From NCBI GenBank assembly GCA_963675135.1, contig OY776128.1, positions 77,568,670 to 77,632,669 on the forward strand: a stretch of 64,000 nucleotides of DNA, given 5' to 3'. The position numbers were made by a program, and so were the translations under genes. This document shows positions 35,897 through 46,373 of this stretch, piece after piece. How positions within the stretch are numbered: position 1 is the first letter of the stretch; every line of letters starts with the position of its first letter. Source of the stretch: Galeopsis tetrahit (lineage: Eukaryota > Streptophyta > Magnoliopsida > Lamiales > Lamiaceae). The notes under the pieces were generated by a model. The model did no database searches, was not told where the DNA came from, and saw only the letters and a list, made by a program, of their open reading frames with translations.

Positions 35897-36125
35897 ATAA
35901 ACATTTTTTCAAAAGTTGTCCCCGTAAGTGGGTATGTGTAATCCAGCCTTCACCAATACTACATTTGTTCGACAATAAACGATGTTATAACATTTTATTT
36001 TCGTACACAGTTAAATGATATTTTAGATTTTTTTTTCCTTTCTTCCAAATTTCTTTTTTACTAAAATTAATAAATGTGGTTAAAGAATCTAATTCATTAA
36101 TTAAGGGTAAAGTTTTCAATACATA

Positions 36126-36360
36126 CCTCTCCTTAATTTTACAAGTAGTTTCGATATACCAAACTTTTCGTACGAGAAAATATCAAAATTTTTGGTACTT
36201 GTATCGAAATTTTTGATACAATAGCAGTATGAAAAACAGTCATACCACAATATTTCAAATACCAAAAAAAATCAATATTCTGTATGAAATTATATACTTA
36301 TACCAAAATTACGATTAGGCACCAAAAAATTTGTCACCTACCGAACCACCCATAGATGTA
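36126..36360. other. Spacer with short inverted GATAC/GTATC motifs, identity unclear
   Basis: Repeated ATACCAAA, TTTGGTA and TTTCGATA motifs suggest a decayed element, but no ends or coding potential can be defined. Confidence 0.3.
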
Positions 36361-36683
36361 GTATTATAGCACCCGTGACCCGTGAATAAAGAAGGTGGAT
36401 CTTGGCGGTGTATTTTAATCTACCCAGATCCCCTAATTCTAGATATGAACATCAAAATCAGCTGCATCAACTAAACCCTAAACTTCAATTCACCCAATTT
36501 CAAACCCAGTAACTGACAGTTAAAAAAGAAAAATGAGCAGAAGAAAGATGAGCCAATTTGAAATCAAATCGGACGATAGAATCAAACATTGTCTCACAAC
36601 ATTCGGAATACAACAACAATTTAAGTCTACAAGGAAGGAAAGGAAAATGAGGAAATCACAACGAGATAGATAGAAGCAGAGCA

Positions 36684-36979
36684 CTAGGCGACCTGATTAT
36701 AATCATCTCCACGGACCCTGTCGCGATCTATGAAGACGATAGCGTAGAGAGCGTAAATAATCCCAGGAATATATCCCAATATCGTCAAAATCAAGCAGAT
36801 GAAGAACTCCAACTGCAAAATCAATTATCCGTAAGAGATTTATAAACGCAAGTATGTAAAATAGCGATGTATAATAGAAGAGAGCTTACGGAGCAGCAGC
36901 CATGGCGGAGGCAAACGCCGACAGGAGGAAGGAGGATCGCCAGAAGGATTTCACAGGCGAGTTCGCATCTTGTTGCCAT
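36684..36979 (-). CDS. RCI2/PMP3-family small hydrophobic membrane protein, copy 1
   Basis: Exon 1 36979-36890 and exon 2 36812-36684, joined after GCCS, give 72 aa. The protein starts MATRCELACEILLAILLPP and has two membrane-spanning helices separated by the family motif VCLRHGCC. The second helix region contains LTILGYIPGIIYALYA. RCI2/PMP3 proteins sit in the plasma membrane and affect ion balance and membrane potential under cold and salt stress. A hydrophilic tail (DRDRVRGDDYNQVA) makes it a long-tailed member compared with the usual 54-58 aa. It was missed by ORF length filters because each exon is short. A same-strand paralogue lies 2 kb away. Confidence 0.93.
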
Positions 36980-37439
36980 GTTTTTCACTTGGAAGAGTAG
37001 TGGTGTGGTGGAGATCCAATAATGGCATCCACTACATATTTAAACTGATTTTTGTAATTTCTTTTTTATTTTTTTAACAGATATTTGTAATTTAATATAC
37101 TCATGCTCCATGTTACTTTAGCACGAGATAGTTAAAAACTTATAATGTTTTTTACTATATTTTAAAAGTATGAATCAAATCTAATAATTAGTAGAGTTTT
37201 GAAGAATAATTATATAAATTTTTATATATAAAGTAAAGAAAATAATTGATTTGTATTTGTTTGAATCAGTATAAATTTAAGTACATTGTAAAGGTGAATC
37301 GATGAAGTTTATTAAAAAAAAATTATTTTAAAAATGTGAAAATTAATGTGGAACGAAAAAGTAAAATTGATCATTTAGCGAGACGGGGGATCATTTTCAC
37401 GCTAAAATTTAGAGCGTGCTTACAAAATATTTGAGATAT

Positions 37440-37530
37440 GGTATGTCGGTAGAAAGGGATACTTTGACTAGGAAGGGTAGCGGTGTGGTGGATATTGAGA
37501 TAATGGCATCCACAACACATATTTAATACA
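37440..37530 (-). repeat. Duplicated promoter fragment of the RCI2 gene
   Basis: GGTAGCGGTGTGGTGGATATTGAGATAATGGCATCCAC with a following ACATATTTAA closely matches the region just upstream of the copy-1 start (36990-37045, AGTAGTGGTGTGGTGGAGATC...AATGGCATCCAC). The matching coding exon is absent. Confidence 0.7.
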
Positions 37531-38921
37531 CTTTTTTTTATTATTATTATTATTATTTATGATCACTTGTAATTTAACACACCTCATAAATTTTAAAATA
37601 AAAATAAGATACCCGTGAATTAGAAATTGTTGTACAGTAAACATTTTGTTCGATTAAAGTAGCCGTACACTAAAATTGTGCTTAAGGAATTTTGCGGCAT
37701 TTGACCAAACATTGTTGCAACTCTTAAATGGATCTCAAATGGAAAAGAGAATTAAAAATGATACTCCAACTTCCAAGGAAATTTGGACCTTAGATGACAC
37801 ACAATTTAAAAAATATATAAGAAAAAATATAATGATGAATGTTTTGAAGGATAATTTTATACTTTCTTTATCCACCGAAAATATGCTATATCTTTAGACA
37901 CAAGTTTAAAAAAAATAGATAAAGTAAGAGTGTCATGGGATTGTTATTCGGTAAACTTAAAATGATTGTTTTCCTAAAAAAAAAATATGATTTTGGTGAA
38001 CTACTTTTATGAATAAAGTAAAGAAAAAGATAGATTGACATATGAATAAATATGTATATATTTTGAGGGTGTGAGTTATTAATATATCACTTTTAAAGAG
38101 TGTGCAAATTAATATTAGACATTCAAATATATGAATATATGAGGTAGTAGTTGATGAATATCCACGAATTGCCTAGCGGTTCATGGCCATTAAGCCTGCA
38201 CGCGTCTTCTGTGTCTACTGTCTACAACTTCTTTTTACTCTCATTTTATTTAATTTTTTCCAGAAAAATATGGTATGTACATATAAAATTGTTTCCTTAT
38301 CTAATAAAAAACTGTTTATTTTTTATTCTCATTTTATTTAATTTTTTCCATGAAAAATATGGTATATACATATAAATTGTTTTGTTTTCCTTTCTAATAA
38401 AAATCTCTAAAAACACAAAATTATTATGGATTTTATATAAAAGCTACTACTACCTTTCATAATAATTTAAAAAGTTGTTTAAACGTTATAGCAAACTAGA
38501 GTTTATCGAATTTTAGTATTTTACAAGTCTCAAACGAGTTTGAGTTTAACACTACTCGACTCTCCTACTACCACACCAAACGCAGATTGCGCCCATCTGC
38601 GGTCGAAAATGAAATGGCGACTATCCACGACCACATACAAAACAAATTTATGAAGATTAAAACAAATTGAAAACCAAAACGAATTCCAAAATTTCCTCTG
38701 TCCATATACATAATTCCAATTTAAACACAATACTCCTTTTGTTCACATTTGCATACCAAAAGGAACATTGGAGACAGAAACTCAGAAAAAACAATTTGGA
38801 CGATAGAATCAAACAAATTACAAGAAGAAGATCAATAATTCCGAAATCAAATCAAACATTTTAACACAACATTCAGAATACATCATCATAACGAGTGAAT
38901 CACAACGAGATAGAAGCAGTA
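37531..38921. other. Spacer between the two RCI2 genes
   Basis: Mostly AT-rich. The ORF at 37676-37897 (73 codons, KEIWTLDDTQFKKYIRKN) has no recognisable family, possibly a gag-like scrap. A 70-bp stretch with TTTATTCTCATTTTATTTAATTTTT is repeated at about 38235 and 38322. The part at 38780-38900 resembles the 3' flank of copy 1, in line with a segmental tandem duplication. Confidence 0.5.
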
Positions 38922-39221
38922 CTAGGCGACCTGATGATAGTAATTGTCTCCACGGAACCTATCGCGATCTATGAAGACGATAGCGTAGAGAGCGTAAATA
39001 ATCCCAGGAACGTATCCCAATATAGTCAAAAGCAAGCAGATGAAGAACTCCGCCTGCAAAATCAATAACCCATAGAATATTAAAGGCAATTAAGAGAAAT
39101 AGTGATAGATTTAGTACAGAAGAGAGCTTACGGTGCAGCAGCCATGGCGGAGGCAAACACCAACAGGAGGGATGAGGATCGCGAGAAGGATTTCACAGAG
39201 GATTTCGCATCTTGATGGCAT
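38922..39221 (-). CDS. RCI2/PMP3-family small hydrophobic membrane protein, copy 2
   Basis: Exon 1 39221-39132 and exon 2 39053-38922 give 73 aa, with the same splice position as copy 1. The sequence begins MPSRCEILCEILLAILIPP, keeps VCLRHGCC and LTILGYVPGIIYALYA, and ends in a similar hydrophilic tail (DRDRFRGDNYYHQVA). Both copies share the same strand, the same intron site and similar 3' flanks. Differences are mainly conservative, so both are likely functional. Role as for copy 1: plasma-membrane protein linked to cold, salt and ion stress. Confidence 0.93.
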
Positions 39222-40051
39222 GATTCCCTGCTTCTTTCTCTGTCGTTAGTGAGAGAGATTTTGATCTATATTCACATCTCACAACTGCCGCATCATATTT
39301 ATTATTTAACCATTTTATTGTAATTTAATAATATGTGCAGCCCTTAGTCAGATTTGGAGAATCAAGAATGGGATACTACGACTTTGAGGCCCATTTTTTG
39401 TGCCTTCTTTTGGTTTTGCCTTTTGTTTTGTTAATAGATTTATGTTTTTGTGCTAGTCTTTTCTTTTAGTTTGTTGGTTTGATGGGTGTGTGGGATCGTT
39501 GTGTTGTTTGTGTGGAATTTGGGCTTGACAGGATAGGTTTTGGACTGTCTGAGCGAGTTGCTTTGTGTCTACGACGAGTTTTCGCGTGTGGTTTCAGTAA
39601 GAGACACGTCGATCGTGATTTTCGTTAGGCCAATGGAATCACCATCTTACCTGTAAAAACCAAAGCCCACCACAGCAATCCTACCAAAAAAATTTATATT
39701 TTTTTACCAGAAAATATCCTCAAGAATCTCAACTGATCATTTGTTCTCGAGCGTTAAGAAGCAGATCTTCATAGAACAAGAAATTCGCATTTCTCAAACA
39801 TTACCCAAAAAATCTCTAAAATGGATGAGAACAAACTCTAGCACTGTATAAAGAATTTCACCCGTTACTTAATAGCGTCGTCTTTACACCAAAATGAACA
39901 AAAGAAGCAACATTAGGGAAATACTAACAAATATAAACTACATACCATTACGCAAAACAAAGAAATGCTTAAAACTACACAATATCTAGAAAGGCAAGAG
40001 AGAGAGGTTGCCTGAATGCTTGAAGGACCTCGTACTCAATAAAAACGCGCT
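39222..40051. other. Intergenic spacer between RCI2 copy 2 and the DLN gene
   Basis: Promoter side of RCI2 copy 2 (CT-rich leader GTTAGTGAGAGAGAT on the plus strand) and 3' flank of the convergent-side gene. No other feature seen. Confidence 0.45.
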
Positions 40052-42141
40052 TCAAACTCTCAAAGCAACGGGATCCTGCCATGAAATTTTCCTCTTCCCC
40101 ACACGAGATGTGCCTTCCCCAGCGTTTCTACATATGGACAGCATTAAATCATTTTGCACCTCATCGTTTGGATGTCTCGGTAAACTTCTCTTGGCTTCTT
40201 CGTAATTGCCTACTTCAATAGTATTATGAAAATCTTCATCGCCCGTCTGTTAAATGAAGAAAAAAAGTTAGAATCAGCAAATTAAAAAAAAAAAAAAAAT
40301 CTGAAGCTAAATCTTATTATGAATCGAACTCCTTACCGAGATTTCATTCAAGTCGAAGATAGGTGCTCGGGTGGGTAGCGATGCCTCTTTCCCACTAGAA
40401 CCATTATCCAGATTCAAATCAAAAGCAGGGAATGTATTCCTCAAAGCTGCGTCATTTGAATGCAGTCTTTCCTTTTGGTTCAAGTCAAGAACTGGGGTCC
40501 GTATTAAATTTTTTCTCCTGGTATCTATTCTTCCTTTGTGATTTAAATCAGAAACCAAAGTCAGGCTTTGCTTCATAGCTTCTTTCCCACCTCGTGACAT
40601 TTTCCTATGTTGTTGATTAACTGGAGATATACCAATAGGTGTAACTTCTTTGCCAATATACTGTTTCTTCTTCTTAGGTTTAGTTTCGAGGAGTGGGGGT
40701 AGCACGTTCTGATTGGCTTCTCTTCTAACAAATTCCTTCACGGGTTTAGCTTGCTTGAGTACTGGTTTTCCTTTTCGGGAAGAATCTATGGTCTTTGTTT
40801 TCACAAGATATTCATATCTGCTTCGCAAAAACCTGGGGATTATAACGAGATTGTTAGGGTAACAAAAAATCAATCAAACAAACAATAGAAAACTTTCCGC
40901 TTTTCTAAATTTAAGAGTTCAAGCCATCTAATAAATTTGAGTAGACAGATTCAAATTCCCAATCTCTCTAGTCTCTAATAGAGGAGGCCATGCGGGCCAC
41001 GCTCAGATCACAGGATGTGAAGAAACCAACAACTGTAAACTTGTGATCGACTCTACAAAAGTAGTTATACTAAGTTGGAGATTTCAATAAAATATGCACG
41101 CAAAGAATTGTGACTATATACCACAAGTGCCCGAGTGTGTCCAAGATTCATAGTAATATCCAAAACTAAGTCAAATATCACTAAAATGCAATTTGATATC
41201 ATTATCCACTACAATGTTTGGGGAAAAAAAAAGGAACATCAGAAAACCTGAAAAACACAATACCTAAGAGGGAATTATCACATAATTTCGTACAAAGTCG
41301 CCATCTAAATGTAAACTTTCCAACATTTCACAAATGAATAACAATAATGAGTGACAAGTGAAACAATTAAATCATTGAATCATCTTAATTTTTAGAATTC
41401 TAAGATCAGAATCCATAGCATACCTTGTTTCGGCAGCAAGCATCATCTTCCTCTGTTTCCCAGCCTCTAATTTGCTTCTCATGGCCTCAACTTCCTGCAA
41501 GATGATATAATTTTACACTATTGTCTGAATACAAACCAAGCAATACTCAAGCAGATAGGAATAATAACCATTATGGCAACAAAATCTGAAGTTTCAAAAA
41601 ACTCAAAGCACATAGTCGCGTTTATTTCTAGATTAATAAGGATCATGCTCATTAAAAAAACATCAGAAGATCACTACCAGTCATACATCTCACAGTTCAA
41701 GTAAACCTAAACCTTCAAGAGAAAATCAAATAGATCTTACAAAATAAGCCCTTGAAAAGCATCGAAACAAAAATTGGAAGCGAAAACTGAATTCTTAGAA
41801 CAAAACCGCAGAAAAAATCCACGACACATCATCAAAAAATCGCTCTCCAAACCAACGGGAGGATCTCAGATCACAAGTTCATAACAAGATCTCGAAAATC
41901 GAAAACACAAAGGTTAAAATCAAGGCAAGTCACGCATAAACCAAAAATCAAAATCAAACAAACTCTCAGATCCCCAAATTACAAAATAAAAAAAATAAAA
42001 AAAGGTAAATACCATTTGCAAGTCGTGATAATCCTGCATAAGAGCCTGATGCTTGGACCTGGCCTTGGCATCCTCAAACACACCAACACCATACGAAGGC
42101 GTTGAATTCTCCATAACAACGCTCTTACTCTTCTTCAACAT
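40052..42141 (-). CDS. Plant protein of unknown function with coiled-coil and three DLN motifs
   Basis: Four exons: 42141-42013, 41494-41424, 40832-40337 and 40246-40052. All are GT-AG and in phase, giving 296 aa. The N-terminus is charged and helical (ALMQDYHDLQMEVEAMRSKLEA), probably a short coiled coil. It continues across the splice into AETRFLRSRYEYL, a motif I associate with an uncharacterised plant family. The middle is Lys/Arg-rich, with nuclear-localisation-like KPKKKKQ. Three DLN stretches follow (PVLDLNQKE, AFDLNLDNG, IFDLNEIS), plus SDLNHKG; these resemble EAR-type repressor motifs. The C-terminus ends KRKISWQDPVALRV. I infer a nuclear protein, perhaps a transcriptional co-regulator. 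No catalytic domain is visible. The function is unknown. Confidence 0.8.
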
Positions 42142-42928
42142 CAGATCACAAAATAAACGAACCTCTTTTCACAAAAATACGAGATCTCAGACGTAGGAAA
42201 AAGCGTGGGAGAGAGAGAAAATAGAGGAGGAGAATATATGGTTAAAGATATGAACACGGAAGAGGGATGGGGAAGCAATAAAGAGGGGCACTGTGTGAAG
42301 ATAAAGAAAGATATAATAAGGGGGAGAGGAAATAGAGAGGTTGAGGGGGGGAAAGGGAGGGGGTTGGGTTGGGTGGGGTGTGGGGGGGGGGGGGGAAGGT
42401 TCTTTGTTTGCTTTGCTCTGTGGAAAAACTCTGACCAAGGCAAAGCCCGAAAAAGCCCACATAATTGGGGGGAAATTAAAAACATTATTGTTGTTGGAAA
42501 ATACAGGGAAGTTGATGATGAAGATGGAATTTTTATTGCAGGAGGGTATTTGTGGCACAACCATATCTGCTTTTTTGGTGCGGTGTATCAGGTTAAGAAT
42601 TCGAATTCCCCTTGATTTATGATTTTCTCTTTCTCTCTCTAGAATAGATACAGATAGATATATATTACTTCCCCTTTGTTTCTGGTGAATGAATATTTGA
42701 ATAAGACATGATGCGTGGACGCATCGAGAGGAGAGAGAAGGTCCAGGAGTCTTCTTGTGATGTTCTAGAGAGAGAAAATGATGGTGGGAAACTGGGAATG
42801 CGTGAGGAGAGAGAGAGAGTGGGAGGGAGAAGGGCAAGAGTCTTTCTTTCTCTCTCTGTTAATTTGTAGAGAGAGAAAGGGAGAGAGACTGCACGAGATT
42901 GATGATGGGAGTGTGCTGAAAAAGCAGC

Positions 42929-42972
<44 letters not shown>

Positions 42973-43060
42973 TTTTTTTTTTTTTCTGATGTGTGTTTTG
43001 AAGTTGTTGGTAGTGTACCTTGTTTTTAGGCTTCTGGTCTTGTGATGGTGATGCCCCTCT
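42142..43060 (-). promoter_or_regulatory. Promoter and 5' leader region of the DLN gene, purine/pyrimidine-rich
   Basis: Strongly GA-rich on the plus strand (CT-rich on the coding strand), including a poly-G run at about 42382-42395 and a (GA)n run at 42931-42967 followed by poly-T. Such CT-rich leaders and GAGA-type repeats are common around plant transcription starts. The overlapping ORFs here are low-complexity artefacts. Confidence 0.5.
42931..42967. repeat. (GA)n microsatellite
   Basis: Eighteen or so uninterrupted GA dinucleotides followed by about 17 T. Confidence 0.95.
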
Positions 43061-43403
43061 TTTTTTTTAATGAATCACTGGACCCATATTGAAATATCGT
43101 TTATGCCCTCCATGTCATCTCCCCCATCTACTATTCTCAATTTCCCCTATTTTTCACCTAAATAAAAGAAGTCCTAACTTTCCTTTCTCCCATCCCTTTT
43201 GAGGTGTCACCCAATTTTTTTTGGGGCATTACCGGGACAAAGGAAAATTCATTGGTTCAACAGTGGACGAAAATTTTTGAAAATATATTCGACATATTTT
43301 TTCAGATATTCAATTTTCGTGGTTATTGATATTAAAAATAATGATATTTTTACGATATTTATAAAAAAAATATTACTGTAACATATATTGCTATACAATA
43401 AAA

Positions 43404-44217
43404 ATATGTATTCAATTGAGATTTTATTAAAATTTTTTGGACTTTAAATAGAGTTTGACTAACTTTTTTTATTGATTTATATGAATTTTGATAGACTTTA
43501 CAGAATTTTGAAATATACTTTTTTTTTTAATTGATTTACATAGATTTTCATATAACTCCATATAAATGCTAAGATTTTTTTAAAATTATTATTATATACT
43601 TCCCCGTCCTGTAAAATTTTACTCAAACAGATTTTTGGGTCCACAAAGTATACGTTTATTCTATTTAAATAGTTAGTTTTTCAGTATTTTTTTTTACTTT
43701 ATTAACAAGATTGAGTATGTATCAACAATATTGTTTACTTGTTATCCGACATATATTTTTTATAATTAAAATATAATTTTTTTAAAAACATGTATAAAAA
43801 GAAATGAGCAAAATTTTACTGGACAGAGTATATTCCAGACCCGGCCCATACTCAATACGGGGCGGATTCGACCTGACTCAAAGCTCGCGGGGTGTGATGG
43901 GTACCTGCGGGTCGGGTCAATATTGTCATCCCTACTTCTGATCGTCTTGAGAGTTCTCTGAGAGAATCCGTTGAAATCTCTGGTTTTTAGAAGAGATTTT
44001 GGATAGTGAAATTTATTTATATTTTTTTAGGAGAATCCAACAAAATGCATAGAGTATTAAAATCCATAAACTTTGAATACCTAAAGATTTTTTAAGACTT
44101 TTTAAAATACATATTGAATACCTCAAAATTTTTAAAGATTTTTTAAAATCCCAATTGAATACCCCAGACTTTGAAAGTCCAAAAAAATCCTACAGAATCT
44201 ACAACCAATACACCCCC
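43404..44217. mobile_element. Dispersed TIR repeat, copy B, carrying a Stowaway insertion
   Basis: Shares the order and sequence of copy A at 4366-5012: GTATTCAATT at the 5' end, GAGTTTGACT, the GC-rich block with CAATACGGGGCGGATTCGAC and GCGGGTCGGGTCAATATTG, then AGAGATTTTGGATAGTGAAA and AATACACCCCC at the 3' end. It is longer because of a 230-bp MITE at 43599-43828. Confidence 0.75.
43599..43828. mobile_element. Stowaway MITE nested in dispersed repeat B
   Basis: CTTCCCCGTCCTGTAAAATTTTACTC and the complement of GAGCAAAATTTTACTGGACAGAG form a 25-bp imperfect TIR with TA on each side. The insertion is absent from copy A at the same place. Confidence 0.88.
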
Positions 44218-45360
44218 ATATGAAATAACATTGTATATTATATTTATATAAATTTATTACAAATGTAAATTGTATTCAATTATTTTGTTAAATTTTCATA
44301 ATTTTTTAAATTTATCAATATCAATATATTCATGAATATTTTTTTTATAAATTTAAAATCTAGACATTTTTAATGATACATATATCTTCAACCTCGTGTA
44401 GAACTATCTATAAAAAAAAAAAAAACTTAGGTAGAACTTGAAATGATCTAATAAGGAGCATTGTGGTTTGAGTTTTCGGAACATGTTCTACTTCAATTTA
44501 ACTATGGTTGTAATAGTGTTTTAACAAGTTGGACATTTTAATTCATGAAATACAACTACTTGTTCGTTAGGTTTTCTTGAGCTTGATGCATGTTTTCCAT
44601 TCTCCCGTTCAGAAACTATAGTTGTGTATTATTTAGCTCGTTTTTTTTTTTTTTTTTTTTTGTTCGATTGTTTGGAAAGAGTATGAGATTTTTGAATCAA
44701 ATGGCGTATTGTACCATTTTAACAACCCTACGAAATGATTGATTTGATTAATATAGTTCTCTTCCATCGAAAAAAATGAGTATATTTGAATTTTGGACTA
44801 TACTTTTGAGAATGATGATTTATAGACTTAATTTTATTTTTATTGAAAAATAGATTCTTACGTAAGTCATTCTTATAAGTCAAAGCTCGTATAATCTTAA
44901 AGGTATAAATAAGTACAAACTTTTAGATGATATTTGATTTGAGATTTACTCATTAAGATTTGAACGTGCCATTTTCCATCTAATTTCCTTCCATCTATAT
45001 ATAAATTAAAATACTCATTCATATTTATAATACATTTACAAACTATACACATATTTGTATACAATCACATTACTTTTTTTTAATAACTCGTTATCTCTCA
45101 TACATTTCTTCTACACATTTATTTTTTCTTCTACTTTTATTTTTCACACTAATTACTCAACTAATTAACATTGATAAAATAATACAACATTACTCTTGAT
45201 TTGACATAAGTTTTCCATCTATCCCTACCCTATATACTCCCCAATCTATATTCAAACACAATTAGTATTCATAGATTACATTCATCCACAATTTTTCATC
45301 TCCACCCTATCCAATTCACCACAATCTCAAACTAAACAGGTCCTTAATGAATGAAAGTTA
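44218..45360. other. Intergenic AT-rich stretch, no gene seen
   Basis: Contains a poly-T tract at about 44641-44661. A region around 45090-45330 resembles the AT-rich stretch at 23040-23340 (CACTAATTACTC(A/T)ACTAA, AATAATACAACAT(C/T)ACT, TTGATTTGACATAA), so it is another dispersed repeat. No coding signal. Confidence 0.5.
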
Positions 45361-45553
45361 CTCCCTCCGTCCCAATGAAAATTACTAAACTTTTCTTTTC
45401 GTATATTCCAAGTTACACATTTTTTTTTGTCAAACTATTTTCTCTTACATTTCATTACATTATTACCCCTCTTAATCACATCATCTCTACTTTTTCTATC
45501 ATCTTTTTTAACTTCTCTGTCCAAAGGTCATGAATAGCTTTCATAGAGCCAGG
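45361..45553. mobile_element. Stowaway-type MITE, 3' end diverged
   Basis: Starts CTCCCTCCGTCCCAATGAAAA after a TA. The right end (complement CCTGGCTCTATGAAAGCTATT) is a weaker inverted match, also before a TA. Confidence 0.7.
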
Positions 45554-45820
45554 TATTATAAAAAATTAGATATTTTTTCTCTCTCATTTTTTTTATTTAA
45601 AAAAAAACATAAAATTAAAGTTTTGTTTTTTTTGGAAAGTAGAGGTTAAGGAGTAAGAAAGTTGTGATCTTGAGTCTTCCAGTCTCCATTGCACCTAGAA
45701 AGAACCGCTTCATTTCAATCGAAATAAATGATAGAGTGTATCGTCTGTTGATCTAGTTGATGTGCTTTTTTAATTCTTGAATTGAGGTAAATATTTGAAT
45801 TTGAACACTATAATTTTTTT

Positions 45821-46003
45821 TTAAAGACAAATGGTTCTTCCCACAATGCTGCCCTCCGGTCCACTGCTTCGTTCTCGCTCCACGCTTATTGCTATAGCCC
45901 GCTTTGAATCTATTCGGACCTCAACCCCGTCAATTGCCATTCTTCTAGCTTCTTTCATGCCTACATCAGTAACTTTCAATTCCGCTCCTGGTGGCCTCTT
46001 CTA
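45821..46003 (-). pseudogene. Exon-like ORF fragment of unknown origin
   Basis: A 60-codon minus-strand frame with protein-like composition unlike its AT-rich surroundings: PPGAELKVTDVGMKEARRM, then VEVRIDSKRAIAISVERER, ending GRTICL and stop. GC content is higher here than nearby. There is no start codon at its open end and a stop lies upstream, so it looks like a captured or leftover exon. I do not recognise the family. Confidence 0.35.
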
Positions 46004-46373
46004 TGTTAGAATTTTTAGTGAGAAATAGGCCTCTTCTATGCAAAATACTAATAATAATATTATAAAAAAAAAAATCGGTTTGAAACGGTTTTGGACCAAT
46101 GAACATTATATAATTTTATAAAATAAATATGTAAAATAAAGTAAATAATATTATTGATAGATTATTAATTTTAATAATAAAGTTGAAAAAATACAGTTAA
46201 CTATTTAAGTAGACATGTATAAAAAGTAAATCAACAATTTTAAAAAAGACGGAACAAATATTAAACAACTTTTACATATAAATTCCAATTTACGTTCAAA
46301 ACTGCCTCAGCTACTTGTTACTTTATCCACTCTCTTCAATCTCCCCCCTTTGAGCGCGTGTTTCTGTGGGGAA

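Noticed and set aside
37676..37897. 73-codon ORF as a retrotransposon gag fragment
   Set aside because: Only a vague resemblance in KEIW and LLQLL stretches; no zinc knuckle, protease, LTR or primer-binding site nearby.
42187..42837. 216-codon and 139-codon minus-strand ORFs, and plus-strand Gly/Arg-rich ORFs, upstream of the DLN gene
   Set aside because: They arise from GA/CT-rich low-complexity promoter sequence; translations are Ser/Pro/Phe or Gly/Glu/Arg runs without a domain.
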